DNA of 64,000 nucleotides from Candidatus Peribacteria bacterium (GCA_943358175.1 CALRGV010000002.1:1-64000); one strand, 5' to 3'. Positions 18,501-26,258 are shown, numbered from the stretch's first letter. Numbers and translations: made by a program. Notes: generated by a model not told the origin, from the sequence alone.

Positions 18501-18656
18501 CTTCTTCAACACCACCTCCCCCCGATTCTCCCTCCCAAGCAATAAATCCTGCTCATCCTTATAAGCATTGATATGACACGCCTTATCACCCCATATATCT
18601 TTGATGAGTTTAATGACGGTCTGTTCGACTAAATTATCTTCGGAGAATGGGTTCAT
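15525..18656 (-). CDS. hsdR: Type I restriction enzyme, endonuclease/translocase subunit
   Basis: 1043 residues, the usual length. An N-terminal PD-(D/E)XK nuclease is seen as RPDVVLFVNGIPLLLLELKA (D148, E162, K164). A superfamily 2 motor follows, with Walker A QGSGKS (299-304), TDEAH near residue 394 and GFTGTPL. The C-terminal helical region (about 800-1043) would bind the methylase. HsdR translocates DNA using ATP and cuts at a distance from the recognition site. It is the last gene of the operon, 7 nt after the reverse transcriptase stop, which places the RT and HEPN genes between specificity and restriction subunits. Confidence 0.95.
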   Translation of the reverse strand: MNPFSEDNLVEQTVIKLIKDIWGDKACHINAYKDEQDLLLGRENRGEVVLKKYLLDAMRKINPGRPEEQLNQAMDAITRDRSNLSLVKANQVIYKLLRDGVNVNVVGDNGDSWTELVKFFDFDNVENNNFLAVSQLWVVGEMYTRRPDVVLFVNGIPLLLLELKASHKSLVDAHRDNIRDYKDTIPKLFWYNMGIVISNGIENKFGSMTAEYEFFNEWKKEEREEDKPKTDLATMLSGVCNKVRMLDIFENYILFDEAKGEAKKIVPRYFQYFGVNRGFENVVHRKELGGKLGVFWHTQGSGKSYSMVFLSQKVLRKLKGNFTFVIVTDRTQLDGQAYDNFVNVGAVTEKRVQADSIADLKYLLRADHRQIFTTIQKFQDISGAISEREDIIVMTDEAHRTQYDSMALNMRKALPKASFIGFTGTPLMADGEAETVKTFGKYVSVYNFGQSVADGATVPLYYENRVPRLKNVNENLEEQLGQLMDRYDLDEDEEEKLEREYSNFYEIVTREDRLDTVARDIVEHYVGRGYDGKAMVVSIDKKTTFRMYDKVQKEWKRYIAKLGMDLSRATDEREHEKILAKLEQHENVDMAVMVSLGDNQNEIADMEEFEIDVKPIRERIIRGNLEDEFKKADGNLRIIFVCAMWLTGFDVPNLSTLYLDKPLKNHTLMQTIARANRVADAGKKNGLIVDYIGVFKNIERALALYAASGVDENEIIKSKDELLNNLKNALSVVKDFMSDEQIGLESLIQAPSDQKMLLLGKYANVIIGQQEKKKKFLNLASDLQSTYRSVLPDPDAENYYMEVTAVRVLASRIRDVGSQSVDVSQVKKDLEDLLDKSIQAGEYVISSHKKIKDLSALDADALQTFFAGLDNKNLQVEAMSAELEQKITEMMKRNKKRAGFMERLVALLQEYNSGAHDVDQLFEDLVGLAKDLSEEEQRSVKENLSEDELAIFDLLVKENLNPDEVASIKGATHELLMNLRPLLVPHWRDFETNRAGVKITISDLLFTKLPEPKYSEKECELKGFEVYNFVYERYHDARDLAQV

Positions 18657-18663
18657 GAATTAT

Positions 18664-20181
18664 TTAATAGATATAATTGTTTTGTTTGAAAATATTCACC
18701 TCATCTGTATTTATAACCATATCAAGTTTCTTGATTTTTTCTTGATCGATAATCTCAGCTGAATTTATAATTGTCGCTAATTCATCTATCAACCATTCTG
18801 AATTCCAAATTTGCCCCTCATCTCCATATACTTTTTTACATAAAAATTCATTATATTCAATAGTGCGATCGATTTTAAGAGTAATTTTTTGTAACGACAA
18901 ATCCAAATGACCAGTATTGGGAATTTTTTTGAACTTATTTTGTACCTTTTTAATAATCAGTTTCTTATCCTCATCATTCAAAGAAACCAGAAGCCTGCTC
19001 AGAATAGCCGCTATTAGATGATATACTCTTGGATTTTTGAAAGCGATGTCTATCAAAATACTGATAGCCACAAACTTATTCTCAGGTAATTTTCTAGAAA
19101 AGATCCTATCGTTAAATTTTTGTAATTTTTTAACAACAGAACCGGAATTTGGGAATTTTTGTGCTAAACAACTGATTATATAAAGCTCCTCCATAATATT
19201 ATTTGATTGTCTATCATTGGCCATAAGATACATCTTATCTGGCTTTATAGCACTAAGCACAATATTATCAGAACATTTAGTTTTTTGTGCATTCAGCTTC
19301 ATTCCAAGTTCACTCATAACCTCGGAAAGACTTTTAATTATTTCTTTGCCTAACTGAGGATCATTTACGAAAATCCTGTAATCGTCTCTATATCTTATTA
19401 TTTTGTATTGATCTTTCTCGATTTTTGAAAGTTTGTGACCCAGTAATTCGTCTCCATGTCCCAGTACGATTTCCGCAACAAAATCCATTAAAACGCTCCC
19501 CTGAGGAATACCATTTGTTTGACCATTAGACATACCTCTCAGATGGATATCTATTATGTTACCAATTAATCCTTTATCATTTCTTTTTTCCTTTGCAATT
19601 TTTTTTGTATGCAAAGACCAAGCAATGGAATGAGTATAAATTGAATCGTAGCATCCAACGATATCCGCTTCAAAAATATATTCATAATCCATTGCCAATT
19701 CAATTGATTTTTGCTCAACATTCTTCCACCAACTCGTAATTTGATTTGCCTTATCGTGGCCCTCAACCCCAGAGACAATAGGTAAGCTCACGCATTCTAC
19801 ACAAGAATCTTTTTTAAATTCTGCAAATCTTTCTAAAATTAGCTTCCAATTACTCTCTTTTGTAATCTCAGAAACAAGAAAAACATACAGCACAGGATGT
19901 ATAAGTTGAAAAAGCCTCCAAGCATATTCTCCATCCTTATTATTTAACAACTCATAATTAACATTTTCAAAATCTTCAGGTTTTTTTACTATTTTTTTAC
20001 CATCTTCTTCGTAAATTTTATAGCAATCAGATAATGACTTACCATATGTATTTTTTGATAAAACTGCCAAAAGTTGTGCAAATTGAAAATATAGCGGCAA
20101 ATCAAAGCTAAAATAACTCTCTTCCTTAAGCAGAAATTCTTTTGCTTCAAATGATGATAAAGAAAGAATATTTTTCATCAT
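18664..20181 (-). CDS. Defence-type reverse transcriptase (unknown-group/Abi-like)
   Basis: 505 residues. The RT palm is visible: motif A FEADIVGCYDSIYTHSI (D173), motif B GIPQGS (224-229), motif C RYRDDYRIF with catalytic D266-D267 in YRDD rather than YADD, and motif D LGMKLNAQKTK (292-302). Long extra regions lie before (1-160) and after (310-505) the palm and look helical, as in the Abi and DRT phage-defence RTs. There is no group II intron maturase domain, and no retron ncRNA next to it. Its ATG overlaps the stop of the HEPN-like gene (ATGA), and hsdR follows after 7 nt. I infer that it protects the RM locus as part of a composite system; a class assignment needs profile searches. Confidence 0.85.
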   Translation of the reverse strand: MMKNILSLSSFEAKEFLLKEESYFSFDLPLYFQFAQLLAVLSKNTYGKSLSDCYKIYEEDGKKIVKKPEDFENVNYELLNNKDGEYAWRLFQLIHPVLYVFLVSEITKESNWKLILERFAEFKKDSCVECVSLPIVSGVEGHDKANQITSWWKNVEQKSIELAMDYEYIFEADIVGCYDSIYTHSIAWSLHTKKIAKEKRNDKGLIGNIIDIHLRGMSNGQTNGIPQGSVLMDFVAEIVLGHGDELLGHKLSKIEKDQYKIIRYRDDYRIFVNDPQLGKEIIKSLSEVMSELGMKLNAQKTKCSDNIVLSAIKPDKMYLMANDRQSNNIMEELYIISCLAQKFPNSGSVVKKLQKFNDRIFSRKLPENKFVAISILIDIAFKNPRVYHLIAAILSRLLVSLNDEDKKLIIKKVQNKFKKIPNTGHLDLSLQKITLKIDRTIEYNEFLCKKVYGDEGQIWNSEWLIDELATIINSAEIIDQEKIKKLDMVINTDEVNIFKQNNYIY

Positions 20182-20960
20182 TTTTGAATTACTTTATCAA
20201 TCATTCTCAGCTGTGCAACCACCGTATCAAGAAACCACAAAGCCGTTTTTTCTGTTGGAGTTGCAGAATTACCTGCGTGCCCAGCGCCATCTGCATCAGA
20301 ACGAAATGCATGAATAGCGTCTAAGACTTTTTTTTGCTCCCTATTTATGAGATTTTTCTTGAGTAGATCCTTCACAGCATCTCCAAACCCAGACTCTCCA
20401 GTAACAGCTTTCAGGTATCCTTCTGCCGCTACAAAAATATCCTTCACAACATCTTCCGGTTTTGCTCTACGTCCAACAAGATTAGCAACCGCTTGAAAAA
20501 ATCTTTGTGAAAATTCAGGATATGGAGCAAGTATTGATTTCATAGAATCAATTTTCTCGGCAGAATCTTTATCAATTTCTAACTCAATTCTACTATTTTG
20601 ACTTAAAGTATAGACAGAACCAGACAAGGAAAATGCTCGAAGAACTTCTATAAAAGAACTACCCGCCCTACTAGAATCTATTCCTCGAGTCATATCTAAA
20701 AATATTTCTATAATAGAAAAAATCTCATGAAATTCACCATTTTTAAATACATAAGATACGGTTCTGTCAGTAAATTCTTGTTCGACTCTGTGCTCAAAAT
20801 TTACAGAATCAATAAACCAAGGAAGGCCACTACCATAAGGAGAATTTTGACCCACATATTTTTCTATTATAGAAAACAAACGCTTACGAAGAGGTGAAGA
20901 AGCTTCCTCATGCCCAGAGTATTCAACAACATATTCATTTCTGCGACTAAAATAATTCAT
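20178..20960 (-). CDS. HEPN/Abi_C-like protein coupled to the reverse transcriptase
   Basis: 260 residues. I do not recognise the N-terminal half (about 1-145). The C-terminal part (145-260) is helical with AFRSDADGAGHAGNSATPTEKTALWFLDTVVAQL. This resembles the Abi C-terminal/HEPN-like domain, where an Arg and a His (R220, H228 here) in a GxGH loop can form an RNase active site. The R-x7-H spacing is longer than the classic HEPN R-x4-6-H, so nuclease activity is uncertain. It follows hsdS by 5 nt and shares ATGA with the RT start, so both proteins should be made together; it is the likely effector or partner of the RT. Confidence 0.65.
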   Translation of the reverse strand: MNYFSRRNEYVVEYSGHEEASSPLRKRLFSIIEKYVGQNSPYGSGLPWFIDSVNFEHRVEQEFTDRTVSYVFKNGEFHEIFSIIEIFLDMTRGIDSSRAGSSFIEVLRAFSLSGSVYTLSQNSRIELEIDKDSAEKIDSMKSILAPYPEFSQRFFQAVANLVGRRAKPEDVVKDIFVAAEGYLKAVTGESGFGDAVKDLLKKNLINREQKKVLDAIHAFRSDADGAGHAGNSATPTEKTALWFLDTVVAQLRMIDKVIQK

Positions 20961-20965
20961 ATGAT

Positions 20966-22171
20966 TTATTTAAAAATTCTTTTCCCGGTTACTAATTGGG
21001 GAATTAGGAGGTCTCGAGTTTTGGATAAATTTTGATCTTGCTTTTGTAAATTGAAAATTTCATCAAAACAGTGACTCACAATAGCACCAAAAGCATTTTT
21101 AACATCCTCGCCAGGAACAATAAATACAATACGACTGAGATTATCCTTGGTTATTTTTGGCTGCGCTGAGCCAGTAATTAATGATTTGATATTGAATCTG
21201 CATAATCGTAAGTATAAGATTTCGGTAGATAGTAATTTTCCTTGAACAATATGTGCGTGATTACTAACCCAAAATTTTTCATCAACAAACTGCAACATAG
21301 GTTTCCCATCCGGAGTTATAACAGACCCATCTTCCGCAACCAACAAATATCGACCATCAAATATATAATCATTTATATAATCAATGATTTTAGCCGCACC
21401 ATAATATGGATATTTACCCTGAATTTTCTGCCTTTTCATGCTCGAAATTGGCTTCCTCTTTGAATCAAAATTATTTACAACATCATAAAACCTCTTCACC
21501 TCCCACCCCTCAGGAATCGAACCATATTCCGTGCCACTATCCACCATTTTTACTTTCTCATGGCCGGGAAATTTGAATTTCACAAACCACTCGGTATAAA
21601 GCAGCTGCGCCATTTCTTCCAGAGCCTTGATGCGCTTTTCATTATTTTCAATCAGATCGTCGTAGGCGGAGAGGACGGAGGCGATGAGGGATTGGGCTTC
21701 TATATCAGGTAATTTTATTTCAAAATTTTCAATATCAATCTTGGTTAATGCTTCTCTTGTTGCACCTGTTCTCGCCAATCCATATAGCTCGCGCTTATAA
21801 GCAGAACTTACTAAAACATACTTAAGATATTTTCCTAATAAGTTTTTTCTGTCTGCTCGAATAATTGCAACATGTTGATTAACCCTAGAGGGAACAAGAT
21901 TATCAGGGACAGAAGTACACCTACAAACAGAGGCTCCTGTGATATTTAGCAAAACATCATCTTTTTCAACCGTAACATTATCTAACTGTTTTGCTTGAGA
22001 TTCATCAATAAAAGATAGTCCATCATAGCTAAAACTCAAATCATATATATTTAGGCTTCTGATCAATGGAGTTCCTTCCTTATGGTAAGAATCCTTCCCA
22101 CCACGAGGAGTAGCTCCGCTACCAATCTTAGTGGTTAATTCCTTCAGTTTTTTTGTAGTCCAAGTTGCCAT
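20966..22171 (-). CDS. hsdS: Type I restriction enzyme, specificity subunit
   Basis: 401 residues with two target-recognition domains. TRD1 starts WTTKKLKELTTKIGSGATPRGGKDSY and ends in DIENFEIKLPDIEAQSLIASVLSAYDDLIENNEKRIKALEEMAQLLYTEWF, the first conserved helical spacer. TRD2 starts IPEGWEVKRFYDVV (about 220) and ends LLIPQLVTGKRIF. HsdS sets the bipartite DNA site for both methylation and cleavage. The site cannot be predicted here. It begins 13 nt after the small zinc protein gene. Confidence 0.94.
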   Translation of the reverse strand: MATWTTKKLKELTTKIGSGATPRGGKDSYHKEGTPLIRSLNIYDLSFSYDGLSFIDESQAKQLDNVTVEKDDVLLNITGASVCRCTSVPDNLVPSRVNQHVAIIRADRKNLLGKYLKYVLVSSAYKRELYGLARTGATREALTKIDIENFEIKLPDIEAQSLIASVLSAYDDLIENNEKRIKALEEMAQLLYTEWFVKFKFPGHEKVKMVDSGTEYGSIPEGWEVKRFYDVVNNFDSKRKPISSMKRQKIQGKYPYYGAAKIIDYINDYIFDGRYLLVAEDGSVITPDGKPMLQFVDEKFWVSNHAHIVQGKLLSTEILYLRLCRFNIKSLITGSAQPKITKDNLSRIVFIVPGEDVKNAFGAIVSHCFDEIFNLQKQDQNLSKTRDLLIPQLVTGKRIFK

Positions 22172-22184
22172 ACGATTTTATAAA

Positions 22185-22466
22185 TTATTTTCTCATCTCC
22201 TTCCTCACCCTCTGAATCCTCGCTACATAGTACTCATCTTCACCGGTTTCAATATATCTATTTACGCTATCATCACATACCGCGCAATGGCCCGTCAGGA
22301 TGATATCGTTAAGGTCGTTAACAACAATAGTGTAATTAACAATAGATACGGGACCAGGACAATTAGCGCAAAAACAATTTGGGATGAGTTCTTCAACAAA
22401 AAGATCCCAGTCCGGTTCGTAGATGGTTTTGAGTTGCTGTAATGTTAACGGAAATTCTTTCTTCAT
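22185..22466 (-). CDS. Small CxxC zinc-binding protein in the RM operon
   Basis: 93 residues from the ATG at 22466; the frame is open to 22505 and could start there. I do not recognise the family. Two CxxC pairs, CFCANC and CAVC, lie 27 residues apart around a beta-rich stretch (IVNYTIVVNDLNDIILTG), looking like a small zinc ribbon. The end is a basic helix (YYVARIQRVRKEMRK). The gene sits between the AlbA ATPase and hsdS on the same strand. It might be an adaptor or regulator of the locus, but nothing proves that. Confidence 0.6.
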   Translation of the reverse strand: MKKEFPLTLQQLKTIYEPDWDLFVEELIPNCFCANCPGPVSIVNYTIVVNDLNDIILTGHCAVCDDSVNRYIETGEDEYYVARIQRVRKEMRK

Positions 22467-22535
22467 GGGCAATTTAGACTTAGTTCTTTGGCAGTTGCCG
22501 AGCAATCCTCGGTAACTGGTTTTTAGAGGTAATTT

Positions 22536-22610
22536 GCAAGTAAAACTCTAGATTATCAGCTTCAGCAAGCCATTTTGTTTTTACTTGCTTTGGTCGATGC
22601 AAGTAAAACT
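22536..22610. repeat. Hairpin and direct repeats in the RM operon
   Basis: The word GCAAGTAAAACT occurs at 22536 and 22599 in direct orientation, and TTTTACTTGC at 22579-22588 in inverted orientation. The pair 22579-22588 / 22599-22608 forms a perfect 10-bp stem with a 10-nt loop just after the AlbA-family stop codon. No U-run follows on the minus strand, so it fits an attenuator, a processing site or operators better than a simple terminator. Confidence 0.6.
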
Positions 22611-24042
22611 ACTTACTCAATTCCGAGGCGTTAGCCAATTTATATTTATAGCCCTTCATGTAGCCAGGCGATGGCTTAATTTGCAAAAGAAGGCCCTGCT
22701 CCACCCATTTTTTAAGCATTTTAGACATCTTGTCTCTTTGAGTAATCTTCGTGACCTCACGTGCTTCAGCATTAGTAATATATTTATGTTTTTGAAAAAA
22801 GAAATTAACCTTCTCCCATTCTGATGCTCTCTTCTCGTTCAATAAAATAACGCGTACAGCATTTTGAATATGAGGATAGGTCCAAAATATAGGTGGATAC
22901 AAATTTTGTGCATCCATCTCATTACGCATAGCACGAACTCCTTCATTCTGGTCAAGATTAGGAGGTGATGGGAATTCACGTAAATGCTTAACAAGAAGAT
23001 CATTTCTATAACCATCAGCCCTCACTCTGCCAATATTTCTTGCAGTTATATTGTAAGGAAGTAATCCAGCATTTTCTATTTCAATCCTATCTTCAAATAT
23101 TTTTACTATAATGTCCTTCTTTATATGATAATCTCTGTGTATTACCGCATTAGTTATTGCTTCCTGCACTGCTCTCTCCGGCATTTGATACTGTGTCACA
23201 AATCCAGATGGTATTCTTATCCCAGAACGCAAAAGATTTAGAACGTAAACATGAGCGTCTTTAATAAGTTTAACAACCGGCCCACTAATCGTCTTCGGAA
23301 GACCGATCAAATTCGGTGTCTGCCTAAGAGTTTCGATAGTACCGGTATATTGAAAAACTCGTATAGTACATTTGGTATCCATGAGATCAGTAGGGTACTC
23401 AGCAAATAACAATACTGCAGCCCGTGTCGGCAACAATTTCGACTTCTCTTTTCTTGCTAAACCGGTCTTTTCCAATATTTCCTGTACATTTTTACCTCTC
23501 AACCCTCTAGCATTAACCCATTCAATATAATACTCAGTATTCAATAGATTAAAATCTACATCCACCAACTCCTTATCAGCTTTTTGAAAGCCCCTAGCAT
23601 AAGAGAACTGAATAGCTTCATCAGTTGATAATCGCTTATTACTTTTTTCCTGACGAACATAAACGTGACCATCAACAGAATGAAGATGCTCACTAGCTTT
23701 CGGTATTTTTATCAGGGCAATTCTCCTGCCTCCTTCTTCCGTTTGAATTAATTCAGGTGGCCAAATTCCAGATAGAGGGGGTTCAATCTTTTGAATTTCT
23801 CTACCCAAGGCATCGTAATGATCCTTATTTTCTTCAATTCCATATATCCTGGCCTCGCCCTTTAATTTTGTCTTCTCTGGATCATCGATTCCTAAAACTA
23901 TAGTACCACCCTCGGTATTTGACATAGCAGCTATAGACTCGATAATTTTTGATATATTCTTACTCCCACCATCAAATCTCTTAAATTCAATAGTATTAGT
24001 TTCCTCGGGGATTTCTAAAAGGCTTTCAATAATCTTATCCAT
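22609..24042 (-). CDS. Schlafen/AlbA_2-domain ATPase-like protein
   Basis: 477 residues from the ATG at 24042; an upstream in-frame extension to 24084 would overlap the previous gene. The AlbA_2 (divergent Schlafen) domain is at about 10-130, with ETNTIEFKRF and ESIAAMSNTEGGTIVLGIDD. It is followed by a GHKL-like ATP-binding domain with PERAVQEAITNAVIHRDY near residue 300 and a winged helix at the end (ITNAEAREVTKITQRDKMSKMLKKW). Such proteins accompany RM and other defence operons, often as regulators or accessory effectors. It starts 4 nt after the stop of the upstream small gene. Confidence 0.88.
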   Translation of the reverse strand: MDKIIESLLEIPEETNTIEFKRFDGGSKNISKIIESIAAMSNTEGGTIVLGIDDPEKTKLKGEARIYGIEENKDHYDALGREIQKIEPPLSGIWPPELIQTEEGGRRIALIKIPKASEHLHSVDGHVYVRQEKSNKRLSTDEAIQFSYARGFQKADKELVDVDFNLLNTEYYIEWVNARGLRGKNVQEILEKTGLARKEKSKLLPTRAAVLLFAEYPTDLMDTKCTIRVFQYTGTIETLRQTPNLIGLPKTISGPVVKLIKDAHVYVLNLLRSGIRIPSGFVTQYQMPERAVQEAITNAVIHRDYHIKKDIIVKIFEDRIEIENAGLLPYNITARNIGRVRADGYRNDLLVKHLREFPSPPNLDQNEGVRAMRNEMDAQNLYPPIFWTYPHIQNAVRVILLNEKRASEWEKVNFFFQKHKYITNAEAREVTKITQRDKMSKMLKKWVEQGLLLQIKPSPGYMKGYKYKLANASELSK

Positions 24043-24046
24043 ACAT

Positions 24047-24367
24047 TTACGTTTTAATTTTAGTCTGTAAAAACTCAAACCCATTAGCTTTTCCCTCAGC
24101 CGTTACAGAATAAGAATCAAAATAGACTTCATCCTCAAATATTTGATCCCCAAAAGATTCCCATTTCTTTACAACTGTATCTTCATACCAAGCATTCAAC
24201 TGATTTTGCTTAAAATTAATGTCATGAAATAAATTCCACAAATATTCAGTAGATGCACAAAATAAAACATTGGAAGTTTTACTTTTATCGTCAGAAGTAA
24301 ATTGAATACGCCCCCAATAAAGATCGCGGCTAAATTCATTACGTATTTCTCCTTTAACTATTTGCAT
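24047..24367 (-). CDS. Hypothetical protein upstream of the AlbA ATPase
   Basis: 106 residues, not recognised. It is rich in aromatic residues and beta-type segments (RDLYWGRIQFTSDD, TEYLWNLFHDINF, AWYEDTVVKKWESFG) with no cysteine pairs, signal peptide or membrane segment. The stop codon is 4 nt from the AlbA-family start, so it is co-translated with that gene and might be its partner. Between it and hsdM lie 89 nt that contain a 26-bp palindrome. Confidence 0.65.
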   Translation of the reverse strand: MQIVKGEIRNEFSRDLYWGRIQFTSDDKSKTSNVLFCASTEYLWNLFHDINFKQNQLNAWYEDTVVKKWESFGDQIFEDEVYFDSYSVTAEGKANGFEFLQTKIKT

Positions 24368-24433
24368 AAATTAGTTAATTCTTTTAAATAATAATCTGTA
24401 ATTTTCTATATTTTCAATTATACGGCAACATTC

Positions 24434-24459
24434 TAATTATGGCGAATTCGCCATAATTA
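24434..24459. repeat. 26-bp perfect palindrome at the hsdM stop codon
   Basis: A perfect two-fold symmetric 26-mer with no loop, centred on GGCGAATTCGCC and flanked by TAATTAT/ATAATTA. It overlaps the hsdM stop codon (TAA, 24457-24459). The absence of a loop and of a following U-run argues against an ordinary terminator. A dimeric repressor site controlling the downstream genes, or a hairpin after hsdM that lowers their expression, are both possible. Confidence 0.9.
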
Positions 24460-26028
24460 AATACTCTTCCAATCCTCCATAATTTTCTGCTCCAATCCAT
24501 GAGCTTCCTGCGTGAGCGTAGTGAATTCATCTCTTAGCTCCTTCATCCTCGCATCAAAATCCACATTGCTCATTTCCTTTTCTATAATCTCTACATAGCG
24601 TCCAGGATTGAGAGAATATTCATTGGTGCAGATTTCTTCGAGTGTGGCCACTTTGCATCGTCCTTTTATGTTCTCATATTTTGCTTCACCATCTTCCTCC
24701 CGATAACGACGCACAATACTCGCAATTTCTTGAATTTGCTCATCAGTCCAATCACTATGAGCACGATCCACAACAGTAAAGATATCCTGAGCATTGATGA
24801 AAAGAACTTTGTTTTGCCTGTCAGTGCCGTGTTTACGTTTATCAAAAAACCAGAGAGTGCAGGAAAGAGGGGCATTCATAAACATATTTGTTCCAACGGA
24901 AACAATCACATCCACCAATCCGGCATCAACCATTTTTTTACGGATTTCTTTTTCGGCATTACCGGCATCACTGGAAGCATTAGACATTACAAAACCAGCT
25001 CGGCCCTGAGGATTTAGAGCACTAGCAAACATTTGCATCCAGAGATAATTGGCGTTTGAGATTTCTCCTTGGCCGGTAATAGGTAGTCCCAGATAGTAAC
25101 GAGGATCACCTTTGATCTTTGCCGCATCAATTACAATTTGCTTATTCTTATCCTTTCCTTTGACGTTGAATGGGGGATTAGCGAGCACAAAATCAAAAGT
25201 GCCGACGCTATTAAAAGCATCTTCATAAAAAGAATTAACTTCGGCAATTTTTCCGGACAGACCATGGATCGCTAGATTCATTTTTGCAGTGCGAATATTG
25301 CTGCTGCCTTTCTCCTGACCGTAAATAGCAATTTCATTCATTATTCTTGCAGTCTTTGAATGAGCTTTTACAAAGTTTGCAGATTGCACAAACATTCCAC
25401 CACTTCCACAAGCAGGATCTAAGATTTTTCCATGATATGGTTCAATAATTTCTACTAGAAGTTTTACGATTGACTGAGGAGTAAAGAATTCTCCACCTTT
25501 CGCACCTTCTGATCGAGCAAATTCACCAAGAAAGTATTCGTAAATTTCACCGAAAGCGTCACCTTCGATATCATCGGGAATCTGATTGAAGTTTTTAAGA
25601 AGGGTAATGAGTATTTTAGTATTTTCTCCAGGAGTTTTATGAAGTGAAGTAAAGTCTTGCGGAAGTACACCAGCGAGATCAGTATTTTTTGCTTCAATCT
25701 CCTTCATAGCGTTATTCACTGACAACCCAATATTCTCACTTTCAGGCAGACTCATGAGATAAGAATAGGTGGCGATTTCAGGTAAGTACAAAACACCTTT
25801 TGATTTGTAGTGATCAGGAGTAAGTGGGGCCTGTCTGCCTTGAGTATTAGTTCTATCGGCTTCCATTTCTGCTTGAGCTCGCTTGAAGCGCACATCCGCG
25901 AATTTCAAGAAGATCAGACCAAGAATTGGCTCAGAGATTTCATTAAGCTTAAGGCCGGAATTTGCTCGTAGCTGCACTGCTGCTGACCAAAGTCTTTCGT
26001 GAAGTTGTTTTCGATTATTGGTTGTCAT
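24457..26028 (-). CDS. hsdM: Type I restriction enzyme, DNA methyltransferase subunit
   Basis: 523 residues. The N-terminal HsdM_N helical domain spans about 8-165. The N6-adenine methyltransferase domain carries the AdoMet motif ILDPACGSGGMF (202-213) and the catalytic NPPF (284-287). The C-terminus is a coiled tail (EKEMSNVDFDARMKELRDEF). It modifies host DNA together with HsdS. It is the first gene of the operon, with a candidate promoter at 26112-26140 back-to-back with a promoter for a small RNA. Confidence 0.96.
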   Translation of the reverse strand: MTTNNRKQLHERLWSAAVQLRANSGLKLNEISEPILGLIFLKFADVRFKRAQAEMEADRTNTQGRQAPLTPDHYKSKGVLYLPEIATYSYLMSLPESENIGLSVNNAMKEIEAKNTDLAGVLPQDFTSLHKTPGENTKILITLLKNFNQIPDDIEGDAFGEIYEYFLGEFARSEGAKGGEFFTPQSIVKLLVEIIEPYHGKILDPACGSGGMFVQSANFVKAHSKTARIMNEIAIYGQEKGSSNIRTAKMNLAIHGLSGKIAEVNSFYEDAFNSVGTFDFVLANPPFNVKGKDKNKQIVIDAAKIKGDPRYYLGLPITGQGEISNANYLWMQMFASALNPQGRAGFVMSNASSDAGNAEKEIRKKMVDAGLVDVIVSVGTNMFMNAPLSCTLWFFDKRKHGTDRQNKVLFINAQDIFTVVDRAHSDWTDEQIQEIASIVRRYREEDGEAKYENIKGRCKVATLEEICTNEYSLNPGRYVEIIEKEMSNVDFDARMKELRDEFTTLTQEAHGLEQKIMEDWKSI

Positions 26029-26111
26029 AGTTTATTATTTTTTTGACTCTGATTTTACGGATTGATCCTAGCACAAAGAATAAGGATTGAATATCTTTTC
26101 AACCTTAAAAG

Positions 26112-26140
26112 GAGATAAAGTAGTCAATTACTATTGTCAA
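26112..26140 (-). promoter_or_regulatory. Candidate promoter of the RM/RT operon
   Basis: On the minus strand TTGACA (26135-26140), a 17-nt spacer and a weaker -10 box TATCTC (26112-26117), giving a leader of roughly 75 nt before the hsdM ATG. The -35 box lies only 6 nt from that of the divergent small-RNA promoter. Confidence 0.4.
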
Positions 26141-26146
26141 TTAATA

Positions 26147-26176
26147 TAGACAAAGTGCCGGCACTAGCGCTATAAT
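26147..26176 (+). promoter_or_regulatory. Promoter with a palindromic operator for the candidate small RNA
   Basis: TAGACA (26147-26152), 18 nt and a consensus TATAAT (26171-26176). The spacer contains the perfect palindrome AGTGCCGGCACT (26154-26165) followed by AGCGCT. A protein bound there would block RNA polymerase. Confidence 0.6.
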
Positions 26177-26182
26177 ACATAC

Positions 26183-26258
26183 AGAAGGTAATTCCTTGTT
26201 CGTGGGGCTCCGTATGGTTCCTCTTGAGGCTTAGGTCTCAGCGAACAAGGTTCTTTTT
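26183..26258 (+). ncRNA. Candidate small structured RNA upstream of the RM/RT operon
   Basis: A transcript starting about 7 nt after the TATAAT at 26176 would read through a perfect 9-bp closing stem CCTTGTTCG (26194-26202) / CGAACAAGG (26242-26250). The 39-nt GC-richer interior includes TGAG/CTCA pairing. The run TTCTTTTT follows at 26251-26258, as in an intrinsic terminator. No ORF fits. The end overlaps the stop codon of the DUF3800 gene in antisense. It does not match 4.5S, 6S or tmRNA features that I know. The opposite reading, a terminator of the DUF3800 gene, is less likely because the minus-strand side lacks a U-run. Confidence 0.5.

Noticed and set aside
18664..20181. Group II intron maturase or retron RT
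   Set aside because: No maturase/HNH domain, no intron domains V/VI and no adjacent msr-msd structure; the gene is embedded in tight operon spacing.
26183..26258. Reading the hairpin as 4.5S SRP RNA
   Set aside because: A few 5' bases resemble E. coli 4.5S RNA, but the conserved apical domain with GGAA and AGCAG loops is missing and the RNA is too short.
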